A program made the position numbers and the translations under genes. A stretch of DNA of 64,000 nucleotides, from positions 113,765,732 to 113,829,731 of the forward strand of contig OW240915.1 in NCBI GenBank assembly GCA_933207985.1, written 5' to 3'. The DNA is from Pelobates cultripes. Taxonomy: Eukaryota; Chordata; Amphibia; Anura; Pelobatidae. Positions within the stretch are counted from its first letter, which is position 1. Each line of letters starts with the position of its first letter. Below the pieces are notes generated by a model. That model had not been told where the DNA came from. It searched no databases and saw only the letters and a program-made list of their open reading frames with translations. Below, in pieces: positions 45,553 through 56,208 of this stretch.

Positions 45553-47813
45553 TAAATATTACAAAACTTGGTAACACTGCTTGGCACCTGGCTGCAGGGA
45601 ACTAATAATGTTTAAAGCAAACAAACATATAAAAACACGTTAATGCTCATGTCTGTTTAATTCTACTTCAGATTGTTAGACTAGCCATATTATTGGTGTC
45701 CATATTCTGTATCATCTATATTATGGAACTAGAACAGTAGAAGGAAGTGCTGTAAACAATTATTACTCTGCCAAATAAGTGTACAGGTCATCATAGGTAA
45801 CTATAATTGTTTGTATTGACTATGCAACTCCCAAGAAGAAGGAAAATATAAAACACCAAAGCAATGGAACAAAATTGGAGATATTCCTATAATATCGCAC
45901 AACATATGTTTCTGTTTGTTTGACATAAAGCTTTTGTGTGGTGAAATCTCAAGGGTCGAGCTCAATAGCTCAAATAGGATTTTCTAAAATTATACATGTT
46001 CCTCATAGCAACAAGGTCTTGCTTGATATACATAGGAAATAGGCAGAGCTCAGTGCTGAGACACAGGGCACAAGTGGCTTGGGAAACATCCTGCACACCA
46101 GGTTTTTGTTTTGTTTTTGTAGTATTTTTTTTTCTTTAGCAGCGGCCAGTCTTTTCCAAGTATTTATTGCTTATGCACATGTATTATTTGTCTATAAAAA
46201 TCCATGCAAAAAAAAAAAAATGAAAAATTAAGGCAAAATGAAACAAGAGGTAAAGAGGGTCTTGCTCATACAATCTAGTCTAACATACATCAAAATTATG
46301 TTCCACAGCAATTCCCAGACCAACCTTTCAATTAGTCTGCAGAACAAATATTGGTTTGTACTGCAAATATTTATTAAATTTCAGCCTGAAAGTGAAAATA
46401 TAACTGAGATTTAGGGTTAAGAAAAGTCAGTGAAGCAAAATCACATGTTGCACAATATAGTGTCAATGAAAAACTGGGTTTACTATCAAAGCTTAAAACT
46501 CAGGCAGCTATGGAAGAATGTGGAAGAACTGAGCAACAGTGTGATCAAATAAAAAAAACACAAAACAAAGCTTAAGTTGTTCGTGGTTACAGATATGATT
46601 TACATCCCATTGAAATCTTGGATGCTGAAAATTAAAATGTTTCTAGTACCATTGATTTTCTGCTCAGAGTAAGACCAGATTTTTGGGGGGGGAAAATTTT
46701 TTAAACTAAAATACCACATTTGAAAAAAAAATTAAAAAAAAATAAAATGCATTCACCTATTGATTTGAGCAGTACCTGTATAAACCCAGACAATGAATCC
46801 ATATATACTTTCGGAGCTCATCTTACAGTAGTCAAAATAATCTTAAAATAATATCAGAAATAAATAGGAAATTTAACACTCAGGGTCATTTTGGGGATAG
46901 CTTTGCTCAGCTTCTACATCCTGTGTAAACAGCTTAGTTACAACTAAGCAGCTGTTTTTTCCAAGACAATGTACTAAGAAAAAAATGTATTAAACATGCT
47001 TTTCAAGTTTATGTGTATGTTGTAGCTGTCCACTTAAATGGGACAAAAGCCAAGATTACATTACTCTTGGCAATCTTGCTAACTATTTTAATTGAAGGTT
47101 GCAGGGAATGAAAAGGTGCAGCTCTCTAATTAACTATAACTACACAAGGTTACGTTTAAATATAGCTAGTGTTGATGATTTCTAAGAAGAGATTTACAAA
47201 AAATGGAAAAGTAGAAAAGGAGAGCTCTCACATGGAACCAACAGAATTGGCAGGAGCAGTCCACTGGTTTCTGTGTCAGTTCCATCATTTTTAATACTTT
47301 TCATTTTTAATACTTTTTCTATTATTTCTTATACCATTATTGCAATTTTTAACTAAAGGATACCCCAAATAGTCAAGCATGCGATTTCTTCCAAATTTGG
47401 GTATATTGGACAACATTTTACAAATCTGGTAATTTGTCTCAATGTGTTGTTTAGTGAGCAATCCTCTATAAGAGTCCAAATCTCTGTCTGTCGTTTCAAG
47501 GGTTAACATTTTTAACATCTCTTTTCTTCGTATGCAGATGACCACCCCAAATTTAAAGGTATTCATTGCATTTAAACCATTTTCTTTCAGTGAAGAATAA
47601 TCGTTGTGTACTTTTTCAGATTATGTGTACATATATTTTTTTAATCCAATGTTTTGGCTTACCATATTATCCATTTGTTGCTAGCAGCTCTTCAAATATA
47701 CACTACATGCTATTGTTTTATGATATGCATGCAGCATTTTTTATTTTTTATTTTTTTATAAACAAGCACATTATAAAACAATTTGTCTCAATAAATATTT
47801 ACAGAAAATAGTG
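45553..47813. other. Intronic sequence
   Basis: About 2.2 kb without recognised exon or transposon end. Several A-runs are present, for example at 46207-46220 and 46715-46745. Confidence 0.45.
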
Positions 47814-47821
47814 ATGAAGAG

Positions 47822-47854
47822 TAGTGATGTCCCGAACGGTTCGGGACATCACTA
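47822..47854. mobile_element. 33-bp hAT relic: two terminal repeats fused
   Basis: TAGTGATGTCCCGAAC, a single G, and the exact reverse complement of the 16-mer form a perfect hairpin. ATGAAGAG is duplicated on both sides (47814-47821 and 47855-47862). A TAGTGATG terminus with an octamer duplication fits a hAT-superfamily insertion that has lost its whole interior, or an extremely short MITE. Confidence 0.85.
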
Positions 47855-47862
47855 ATGAAGAG

Positions 47863-48629
47863 TCAGGCTATATTTACTGGTGGATAAAATGTTACACATG
47901 TATAAAAGGTATTTGGCAGGGATATTTTACTCAACAGTTAAAACCTTGGCTTAGATTGCAACCCCTGGATATCTCTTCAGAAAACTAATAACCTGTTTCT
48001 CTCCAATCTGTGTTCAATTTAATGATATGCCTACAGCAGTTTTGCTGTTGGAGTTGACAGCTGGTGAAGGCTTACCTAAACTACATTATATCAAAAATAT
48101 GAAGCTATAATGTGTCAGAGATTATGTGGGTAAATTGAGCTTTACTTTATCTAACATCCTTGGACCTTTCAATTTGCAGAGACTGTAAACCTGTGTTCCC
48201 AATTCCTGACAGCTGTTGGTGACCTTTTAGGCAGGAATGTTTCAGTTTCAACCTCCCACACTGAAATTATTTCTCTCAATTGCATTATTAAGGCTGGGAG
48301 AGCATTTACGAACTCTATTGTATTGTCTTTGGTTAGGTTTTTATTATCATTATTATTTTATTATTTAGGTAGCGCCACCAAATTCAGTGGCAAAGTACAA
48401 TGGATGGACTAACAGACACGTAATTGTAATCAGACAAGTGGATGCACAGGAACAGAGGGATTGAGGGCCCTGCTCAATTAGTTTTTAAATCAAGTTACAT
48501 AAGAAAGTTGTAAAAATAGTTTTACATATTTGCCTATTAAAGAGTCTTCCATGCTACCCATGCTATTAAAAATAGATCACTAGCTTTTATCATAGCCAAA
48601 GCCCTAATTAAAAAAAAAAAAAAAACAAG
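47863..48629. other. Intronic sequence
   Basis: No gene is recognised. A TTATTATCATTATTATTTTA run precedes AGGTAGCGCCACCAAATTCA (48368), which may be part of an old repeat. Confidence 0.4.
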
Positions 48630-48633
48630 TTAA

Positions 48634-49184
48634 AGGAACACTATAGTCACCTAAACAACTTTAGCTTAATGAAGCAGTTTTGGTGTGTAGATCATGCCTC
48701 TCAGGTTTCACTGCTCAATCCACTACTATTTAGGGGTTAAATCACTTTGTTTCTGTTTATAAAGCACTTGCCACACCTTCCCTTACTCTGATTGACACAG
48801 CCTGCATGAAAAAAAAACTGCTTTCACTTTCATTCAGATGTAATTTACTTTAAACAATATTATCTCTTGCTCTGTAATTTGAACTTTAATCACATACAGG
48901 AGGCTCTTGCATGGTCTAGCAAGCTAATAACATAGCAGGGGATAAGAAAATCTAAATTAAACAGAACTTGCAATAAAGGAAAGATAAACATTAGATGGCT
49001 CTTTACAGGAAGTGTTTATGGAAGGCTGTGAAAGTCACATGCAGGGAGATGTGACTAGGGTTCATAAACAGAGGGATTTAACTCCTAAATGGCAGATCAT
49101 TGAGCACAGAGACTGCAAGGGCATGATCTATACACCCAAACTGTTTCATTAAGCTAAAGTTGTTTTGGTGACTAGAGTGTCCCT
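48634..49184. mobile_element. TTAA-type MITE, uninterrupted copy
   Basis: AGGAACACTATAG at the left and CTAGAGTGTCCCT at the right are nearly inverted, and TTAA flanks both (48630-48633, 49185-49188). The length is 551 bp. Near-terminal palindromic arms are CACCTAAACAACTTTAGCTT and AAGCTAAAGTTGTTTTGGTG. It is the unsplit homologue of the MITE at 26178-27474. A (TA)n run at 49199-49248 follows. Confidence 0.92.
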
Positions 49185-49194
49185 TTAACATAAC

Positions 49195-49250
<56 letters not shown>

Positions 49251-49559
49251 CGTTGATGTTGTGGCAGGCTTATGTTATGTATGATCATATACTATAACTA
49301 AATCCCGATGCTTATATGAAGCAGGGGTTGAATTTTTAAAAAAAAAGCTATTAAAACTAAAATTCTGTGAGCTTTGAAGTTCTGTTTAGTGTGAGTGCGC
49401 TGGATCTTGTATGTGCACGTAAATAACTTGTCTATTGCAGGTTCATATTATAACTGAGTCTTGAGAGTATCATCTTAGGTAATTTCACAAAGGAACAAGC
49501 AAAAATAATGGCATGGGGCTACTGCCCATACAGCCACAATGGACCTCCTGAGACAACTG

Positions 49560-49832
49560 TTTAGTTGGCATATAATTTCAAGAAATTTTCTGGATTAATT
49601 GGTGCTACCAGACCTTGCATCCCTGGATTGCTTCCAAGGGGATATCTGAAGGAGCGAGTGTACGTGAACTAACTGCGTACACTTGAGCAGCTCAAGGAGA
49701 ATATCCATGCAGAAATCCGAGCACTAGAACCTCAAACATTAACTGATGTCATGAACAATGCAATCGAAAGAGCCCCAGTTAGCGAGGAGGCAAATGGGGC
49801 TTATTTAAAAGATGCCGTCTTCCGTTAAGCAT
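49560..49832 (+). pseudogene. Mariner/Tc-superfamily transposase C-terminal fragment
   Basis: The DNA encodes GYLKERVYVN, a stop, LRTLEQLKENIHAEIRALEP, then QTLTDVMNNAIERAPVSEEA and NGAYLKDAVFR before a stop near 49828. This resembles the end of mariner-like transposases, where the DFFLWGYLK motif (third catalytic residue region) is followed by a helical tail ending NGGHLKDVIF. The upstream part is too degraded to read, so family assignment is moderate. Confidence 0.55.
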
Positions 49833-49994
49833 TCATTGTATGTATTGTAATTGAAATAAACTAATCCTACTCTGAAATGTTGACCCAAAAAGCTTATGGT
49901 AGGGAAAAAATATATATATATGTATATACACAAAAAGGTTATGGTGGGGAAAAAAAAATTGTGATTGAAAACCCCTTCCACCTGAAGTCTATGG

Positions 49995-50113
49995 ATAGTT
50001 AATACAATGTTAAATACAAATCTGCACACCAGTCAAGCCATAATTTCTATGGGAAAAGCAAGTCTTATGGCTTGACTGGTGTGCAGATTTTTTATTAACA
50101 TTGTATTAACTAT
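49995..50113. repeat. Snapback mariner-like MITE
   Basis: The left arm ATAGTTAATACAATGTTAA... with ATCTGCACACCAGTCAAGCC is inverted in the right arm, GGCTTGACTGGTGTGCAGAT...TTAACATTGTATTAACTAT. The short loop TTTCTATGGGAAAAGCAAGT separates the arms. The total length is 119 bp and the flanks are TA. A single arm occurs at 15288. Confidence 0.8.
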
Positions 50114-50129
50114 ATATACACAAATAGTT

Positions 50130-50595
50130 CAAGTAGGAATTGTAGCCATATTAGTCCAGTGATGCAGATGTAAAAAACTGAGGGTCGTAAATATCTTGTG
50201 TCTTATCTGCACTCATGTCGCTTTAACACCTGTATCACAACTCAACTTTGAATTCTAGTTGTTGACTTTGTTCAGAAATGCTTTACAAAAAGAGAAGTCC
50301 TGTGCTCACTCCCTTCACTACTGGGCCGGCAGTAATGACAACAGTACACATCAGCCCCAATCTCTAGTAAAAACCAAAGAAAAGAAAAAGTTTATAGGGG
50401 TGTATATAACAAATACCCCTCTCTGTCTCATTAGAGATATTTTTGCCAGAAGCTCAAGGAAGCAGGCTGAAGGGTCAGTGTTAGGACCCTGCCCAGAAAT
50501 GCTTTAGACTTGAGAAAAGGAGGTTCTCCCGAAAGCTTGTCATTACAAAATTCTGTTAGTCCAATAAAAAAGGTATTACAAGATACAAATTGTAT
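50130..50595. repeat. Unidentified interspersed repeat
   Basis: GTAGCCATATTAGTCCAGTG at the start and CCCGAAAGCTTGTCATTACA with TGTTAGTCCAATAAAAAAGG at the end resemble a repeat type widely seen in tetrapods (GTTAGTC plus GAAAGCTT). The superfamily cannot be named with confidence. A (TA)n run follows at 50607-50653. Confidence 0.4.
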
Positions 50596-50598
50596 CTG

Positions 50599-50653
<55 letters not shown>

Positions 50654-50655
<2 letters not shown>

Positions 50656-51559
50656 TATTAGGGGAAAATATCAAAATATCATCTTGGGGTTTTGGAGACA
50701 CTCATAAACCACTCAACCATGAGTTTTAATGCCATGATGTTTTCAGCATCACCATTTCTTATGTTTGATACATGATCTATTTGTTATTTCAAGATGAAAT
50801 GATAAAGTCCAGTGCTTTAATAAGTTGTCCAACAAATCCAGTACTTGAATTGGCAAAAAATACTGTTGGGACCATTGTGTTGTCATGCATTCTTGGAAAT
50901 TTTTTCTTACTTGTTACCAAGTTATCATAACGAAAATGTACATTTCCAATCAAAACATATTAAATTTAAGTTAAAAAGACTGCACATTTTTGTAAATGTG
51001 TACCAGATGAAATTAAATTAATTTAACAGTATGTCAAAACACAGTTTTCTTTGAATAACACACTGGCTAGTGTGAAAGGCAGCTTTGGATGGTGCTAGGC
51101 AACAGGGATTGATAAAGCCCAGCCATAGTCACCATAGTCCTTTTAGTTTAATTATTGTTGAAGGATTCTGGGGATATGTGCATACACCCACAAATATTTA
51201 GCTTTTAACCAAAATTATGTTGACTTTTATGTGAAAGAGTTGTGCATATATATCAGAAAATAAAATGTATAACACTACAGTGAGCAAAAGGCCGCTAGCA
51301 TTGAAGCCAATAAGTGGTTTATAAATATAAATGAAAAAAAAAAAAAAATCAATAAAGTAAAGTAATACAATAAAAAAAGCAGAACAGTGCTAGGAAGTAC
51401 ATATACAGAAAATATATACACATATTATAAACACTTCTGAATAAACAGTCTAAGAGTATCCTCTAAACTCTAAAAATCTAACTATATACATACAGGGCAG
51501 AAAAAGCCCCTGAGGCATTCAGGTGCTCAAAGTGAGGCATTCAGGTGTTCAAAGTGTAG
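50654..51559. other. Intronic sequence
   Basis: No gene or transposon end is recognised. A-run at 51333-51348. Confidence 0.45.
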
Positions 51560-51700
51560 ACAGGCGGCAAGGGAGCGCAGCCCTCTGAGCTCTTTATGCT
51601 CCCTCGCGTGCCCTTCTATGATGCAGGGAGACAGAATATGATGTCACTCGGGCCGTGGTGGTGCGAGAGGGAGCAGAGCAGGAAGATCTTTAGTTCCTTT
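51560..51700. repeat. Remnant of the GC-rich stem of the hAT-F/I family
   Basis: GGCAAGGGAGCGCAG, CTCCCTCGCGTGCCC, GCAGGGAGACAGAATATGATGTCACTC and GAGAGGGAGCAGAG occur in the same order as in the palindromes at 33075-33285 and 59222-59460. The central CRE is degraded to TGATGTCA. No termini remain. Confidence 0.55.
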
Positions 51701-52274
51701 GCCACTTCCATTAAAGGAGCACTATAGGGTCAGAAACACAAACATGTATGCCTTACCCTATAGGGTTAAAACCACCATCTAGCCCCCCTGGTCCCCTCAT
51801 GCCTCCCTAAATTTAATAAAATCTTACTTGTATTCAAGTCTGTAGCTGCTTACTTTGTCCCTGTTTCCTTTAGACCTGCCCACCGCCTACTGACATCAGA
51901 AGTGGTAGCCTGATCCAACCACGATGCTTCCCATAGGATTGAGACTGACAAAGAGGCAGATCAGGGGCAGAGCCAGCACAATTCAAACACAGCCCTGGCC
52001 AATCAGCATCTCCTCATAGAGATTAATGGAATCAATGAATCTCTATGAGGAAAGTTCAGTGTCTGCATGCAGAGGGAGGAGACACTGAATGTTTAGATGC
52101 ATTTTAGGCAGCAATGACCCAGGAAGGATCTCTAACAGACATCTTAGGAGTGGCCAGTGAAGTTATCACTAGGCTGTAATGTAAACATTGCATTTTCTCT
52201 GAAACAAGCAGTGTTTACAGCAAAAAGCCTGAAGGTAATGATTCTACTCGCCAGAACAAATTCAATAAGCTGTA

Positions 52275-54136
52275 CATAGGCGTGCGCACGGGGTGTGCCG
52301 GGTGTGCCTGGGCACACCCTAATCCCGTGGCACGCCTATGTATATTGAGACCGGCAGGGGAGATCTCAGGATCTCCCCTGTCGGCTCATGCAGAGCCGGC
52401 GCTATCCGAGCGCCGGCTCTGCTCTCAGCCTCCCTCCCCACTGACCCACATGCAGGGAGGGAGGCAGGAGAGGACCCGGTGGAGCTATTGCCGGCTGCTC
52501 CGTCGGGTTCCTCTCGCGAGATATGAGCGTTGCCATGGCAACGCTCAAATCTCGCGAGAGTGAACTCTAGCCCCACAGGGGGCTAGAGTTCACTCTCCAC
52601 TGGACCACCAGGGATCACAGTAGCAAGGATCCCCTCCTCCACTGGACCACCAGGGAAGGAAGCAGCAGCACGATCCCACCTCCCTACAAAAGGTAAGAAG
52701 GGAGGGGGGATAGCAAATAATGTACCCCCACCTCCACCCCCCACAATCACCCACCCACCCACATACAACACACATACAGCACCCACAGACATACACAGCA
52801 CCCACACACATTCAGCACCCACAGACATACACAGCACCCACACACATTCAGCACCCACAGACATACAGCACCCACAGACATCCAGCACCCACAGACATAC
52901 ACAGCACAGACATACACAGCACCCACAGACATACACAGCACCCACAGACATACAGCACCCACAGACATCCAGCACCCACAGACATACACAGCACCCACAG
53001 ACATACACAGCACCCACACACATACAGCACCCACACACACACACAGCACACACACACACACAGCACCCACAGCAGCAGCACCCACAGACATACAGCACCA
53101 CAAGACATACACAGTACACACACCCATGCAGCACACACACACATTCAGCACCACACATTCAGCACCCACGCAGACATTCAGCACACAGACATACACAGCA
53201 CCACACACATTCAACCACACATTCAGCACTTTACATTCAGCACCCCACAGACACTTACACAGCACACACACACATACAGCACACACACACAGCCCACACA
53301 CATACAGCACCCACACATTCAGCACCCACAGACATACACAGCACCCACAGACATACAGCACCCACAGACATACACAGCACCCACACACATTCAGCACCCA
53401 CACACATTCAGCACCCACAGACATACACAGCACCCACACACATTCAGCACCCACACACATTCAGCACCCACAGACATACACAGCACCCACAGACATACAC
53501 AGAACCCACAGACATCCAGCACCCACAGACATACACAGCACCCACAGACATACAGCACCCACAGACATACACAGCTTACGCGCCCACAGACGCCACACCC
53601 AGCACCACACACATTCAGCACCCACATACATTCAGCACCCACAGACATACAGCACCCACAAACATACACAGCACCCACACACATTCAGCACCCACAGACA
53701 TACAGCACCCTCAGACATACACAGAACCCACACACATACAGCACCCACAGACACACACAGCACCCACACACATACAGCACCCACAGACATACACAGCACC
53801 AACACACATACAGCACCCACACACACAGCACCCTCACAAACACACACAGCACCCTCACACACAGCACACAAACAGCACCCTCACACACACACAGCACACT
53901 AACAGTACCCTCACAAACACAAACAGGACCCTAACACTCACACAGCACACTACCAGTACCCTCACAAACAAACAGCACCCTCACACACAGTACATTAACA
54001 GCATCCTCACAAGCACGCACACACAAACACCCTCACCCACATAGCACACTACCAGCACACACACACACATCACACTAACAGCACCCTCACACAGCACACA
54101 CACACACAGCAGTGTGTGTATGTGTGTATATATGTG

Positions 54137-54213
<77 letters not shown>

Positions 54214-54273
54214 GCGGCGTGTGCTTGTGCTTTAGGGTGCACACCCTAATGCAATAGGCTGTGCATGCCTATG
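52275..54273 (+). mobile_element. 2-kb non-autonomous hAT element (hAT-H)
   Basis: The left end CATAGGCGTGCGCAC and the right end (reversed CATAGGCATGCACA) are matching terminal repeats, and AAGCTGTA is duplicated exactly (52267-52274, 54274-54281). GC-rich sequence at 52275-52700 carries a palindrome with two TCTCGCGAGA boxes (52512-52521, 52550-52559) around GTTGCCATGGCAAC (52529-52542). Then come two CACTGGACCACCAGGGA copies (52597 and 52639) and AAAAGGTAAGAAGG (52688-52701). A 1.35-kb microsatellite fills the rest. No protein is encoded. Confidence 0.94.
52760..54115 (+). repeat. CAGCACCCACAGACATACA minisatellite/microsatellite inside hAT-H
   Basis: About 1.35 kb of (ACAGCACCCACAGACATAC)n and (CAGCACCCACACACATT)n units, grading into CACACAGCACACTAACAGCA units. 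Long open frames (Thr/His/Pro or Val/Cys/Gly repeats) exist on both strands because the unit lacks stops; they are not genes. A (TA)n run follows at about 54140-54170. Confidence 0.92.
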
Positions 54274-54311
54274 AAGCTGTAGTTGATCTGGAGACTATAG
54301 TGTCCCTTTAA

Positions 54312-54666
54312 GAATCCACCTAGCCAGCCCAGCAAGGAGCCCACCTGCCCAGCCAAGCCTGCAAAAGCCAGCATCCCCTGCAAGGAGCCACCCACCTCCA
54401 TTAAGCACCCACCCAGCTGAGCCTGCAGAAGCCGGCAGCCCCAGGAGTCTGTCTGCCCAGCCAGCCCAGCCAGCAGCCCCAGCAAGGAGCCCAGCCAGCC
54501 CAGCAGCAGTCAGGGACAGGATCCACTCTAGCTGTCCCAAAGGAAGGGAGGCTGGTTGGATTTAAATTTTAAAAAATACTAATAACTGGTGAGTGTATGA
54601 GAAAGTGTGTGTGTGTCTTTCAGTGAGTATGTCTGTCAGTGAGTAAGTATGTGTCTGCCAGTGAGC
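54312..54666. other. CCAGCC-rich sequence and left flank of an old hAT-F/I-like element
   Basis: AGCCAGCCCAGCAAGGAGCC units fill 54320-54500. From about 54537, CCCAAAGGAAGGGAGG, then ATTTAAATTTTAAAAAA and a GTGAGTGT array, match the post-module part of hAT-F (33331-33400) with the TAA of GTAAGG lost. The matching right terminus, ATACACCACTG, lies at 59831-59841, so an old element appears to span 54.5-59.84 kb around later insertions. Confidence 0.5.
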
Positions 54667-55204
54667 AGGGCCGGACTGGGAATTAAAAGCAGCCCTGGAA
54701 AAAAAATTATTTACCAGCCCCATAATGCGTCGCACCAGCATAGTGTGCAGATACAGAGTTAGAACAGATAACTTAAAATTAAAAATTATTACTCCAACGT
54801 TAAAAAAAAGCACTCATAGGCTTCAAAATAAACAAAAGTGCAGATTTATTTTAAGCAGACGTGCCTTTGCATGTAATCAATGTTTCAGTCCAACTACCTT
54901 GACATATTAAGGAAAGCTTGGTAATGGGACTGAAATGGTGAATGTATGTAGGGCACAACTGTAAAAAAATGACGTTATCTTGTTTATTTTGAAGTCCTGT
55001 GGGTGCGCTCTTTAAATATGTTATTGTGATAGAGTCTGTATCTAGCAACAAGACTGGGCCAATATCTGCTCATTACAAATGGTACATATTAATGACATTT
55101 ATCTGTGTATTATGCATATATAAATGTTCATTAATATATGTGTAAATATAATAGGTATGTATATATATATATATATATATATAAAAATTAATATACATGT
55201 CATA

Positions 55205-55640
55205 TACCAAGGTGGATCCAGACCCTGATCACGGGAGGGGCACTTGTAGATTATTTAAAGAAATAATCCATGCACAATAACCACTACTGCTCTGTGTAGT
55301 GGTTATGGTGCAAGGAGTGCCGGGACCCCCTCCCAGAGTAAGTAGTCAAACCGTTTAAGAACAGTTTGACAACTTATCTGGGGTCAGCTGGGATATGGGG
55401 CTCTAGTAGGGTATAGGAGCAGTGGTGCAATGTGTGAGCGGTGCAGTGTGTGTGAAAGGTTCAGTGTATGTGTGTGGGGGGGTTTAGTGTGTGTGTATGG
55501 GGGGCTGTGTATGTGTGTAGCAATGTGTGTATGGGGGGCAGTGTGTGAATATGTATGGTGTGTGTGGGGGCAGTGTGTGTGCCACATGGTGCCTGTGGAA
55601 CGGGGAGGGAGATTGGCTGGCAGGGGAGAGCCTCGTGGGG
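55205..55640. repeat. Unidentified repeat plus GT-rich run
   Basis: ATAACCACTACTGCTCTGTG and GTAGTGGTTATGGTGCAAGG form an inverted pair near 55277-55315, a motif common in MITEs of this genome. A GTGTGTATGGGGGGC-type run at 55430-55580 and a G-run near 55637 follow. Confidence 0.5.
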
Positions 55641-55689
55641 GGGGGAATTGCCCTGTTGCCTCCCCCCCGATCCACCAGTGATATATACA

Positions 55690-56108
55690 GCCCCTATGTG
55701 TGTCTCTTTATCTCCAGCCCCTCTGTGTGCCTTTTTGTCTCCCCCAGTCACTCTGTATGTTTCTTTCTCCCCCTCACTGCTCCGCTGTGTCCATGTCTCC
55801 CCTCTCCTTTCCAGTCTCCTTTCCTCATCTGTCTCTTTCTCCGACTCCCCTTGTGCGTCTCTCTCCTTTCCGCATCTGGCTCTTTCTCCCCCTCCCCTTG
55901 TGCGTCTTTTTCTTTTCCCCCTCTGCCTCTTTCTCCCCCTCCCCTTGTGCGTCTCTCTCCTTTCCCCCTCTGCCTCTTTCTCCCCCTCCCCTTGTGCATC
56001 TCTTTCCTTTCCCCCTCTGCCTCTTTCTCCCCCTCCCCTTGTGCGTCTCTCTACTTTCTCCCTCTGTCTCTTTCTCCCCTCCCCTTGTGTGTCTCTCTCC
56101 TTTCCCCT
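55690..56108 (+). repeat. Pyrimidine-rich minisatellite, about 47-bp unit
   Basis: Units such as CTCTTTCTCCCCCTCCCCTT followed by GTGCGTCTCTCTCCTTTCCC repeat about six to eight times and run into the gap. Long open frames over it (Ser/Pro/Leu-rich, or Arg/Gly/Glu-rich on the other strand) are repeat artefacts. Confidence 0.85.
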
Positions 56109-56208
56109 NNNNNNNNNNNNNNNNNNNNNNNNNNNNNNNNNNNNNNNNNNNNNNNNNNNNNNNNNNNNNNNNNNNNNNNNNNNNNNNNNNNNNNNNNNNN
56201 NNNNNNNN
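56109..56208. other. Assembly gap (100 N)
   Basis: A placeholder gap of exactly 100 N that interrupts the pyrimidine-rich minisatellite. The true length is unknown. Confidence 0.99.

Larger units (their letters stand above)
51715..54307. mobile_element. TTAA-type MITE split by hAT-H
   Basis: TTAA-AGGAGCACTATAGGGTC (left) and GACTATAGTGTCCCT-TTAA (right) define the ends (TTAA at 51711-51714 and 54308-54311). Without the nested hAT the MITE is about 590 bp. The left hairpin ACACAAACATGTATGCCTTACCCTATAG is typical of the family. The insertion site lies close to the right end. Confidence 0.88.

Noticed and set aside
52760..54115. CRISPR-like appearance of regularly repeated CAGCACCCACAGACATAC units
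   Set aside because: There are no unique spacers between repeats, units are contiguous and degenerate, no cas genes are present, and the context is animal DNA within a hAT element.
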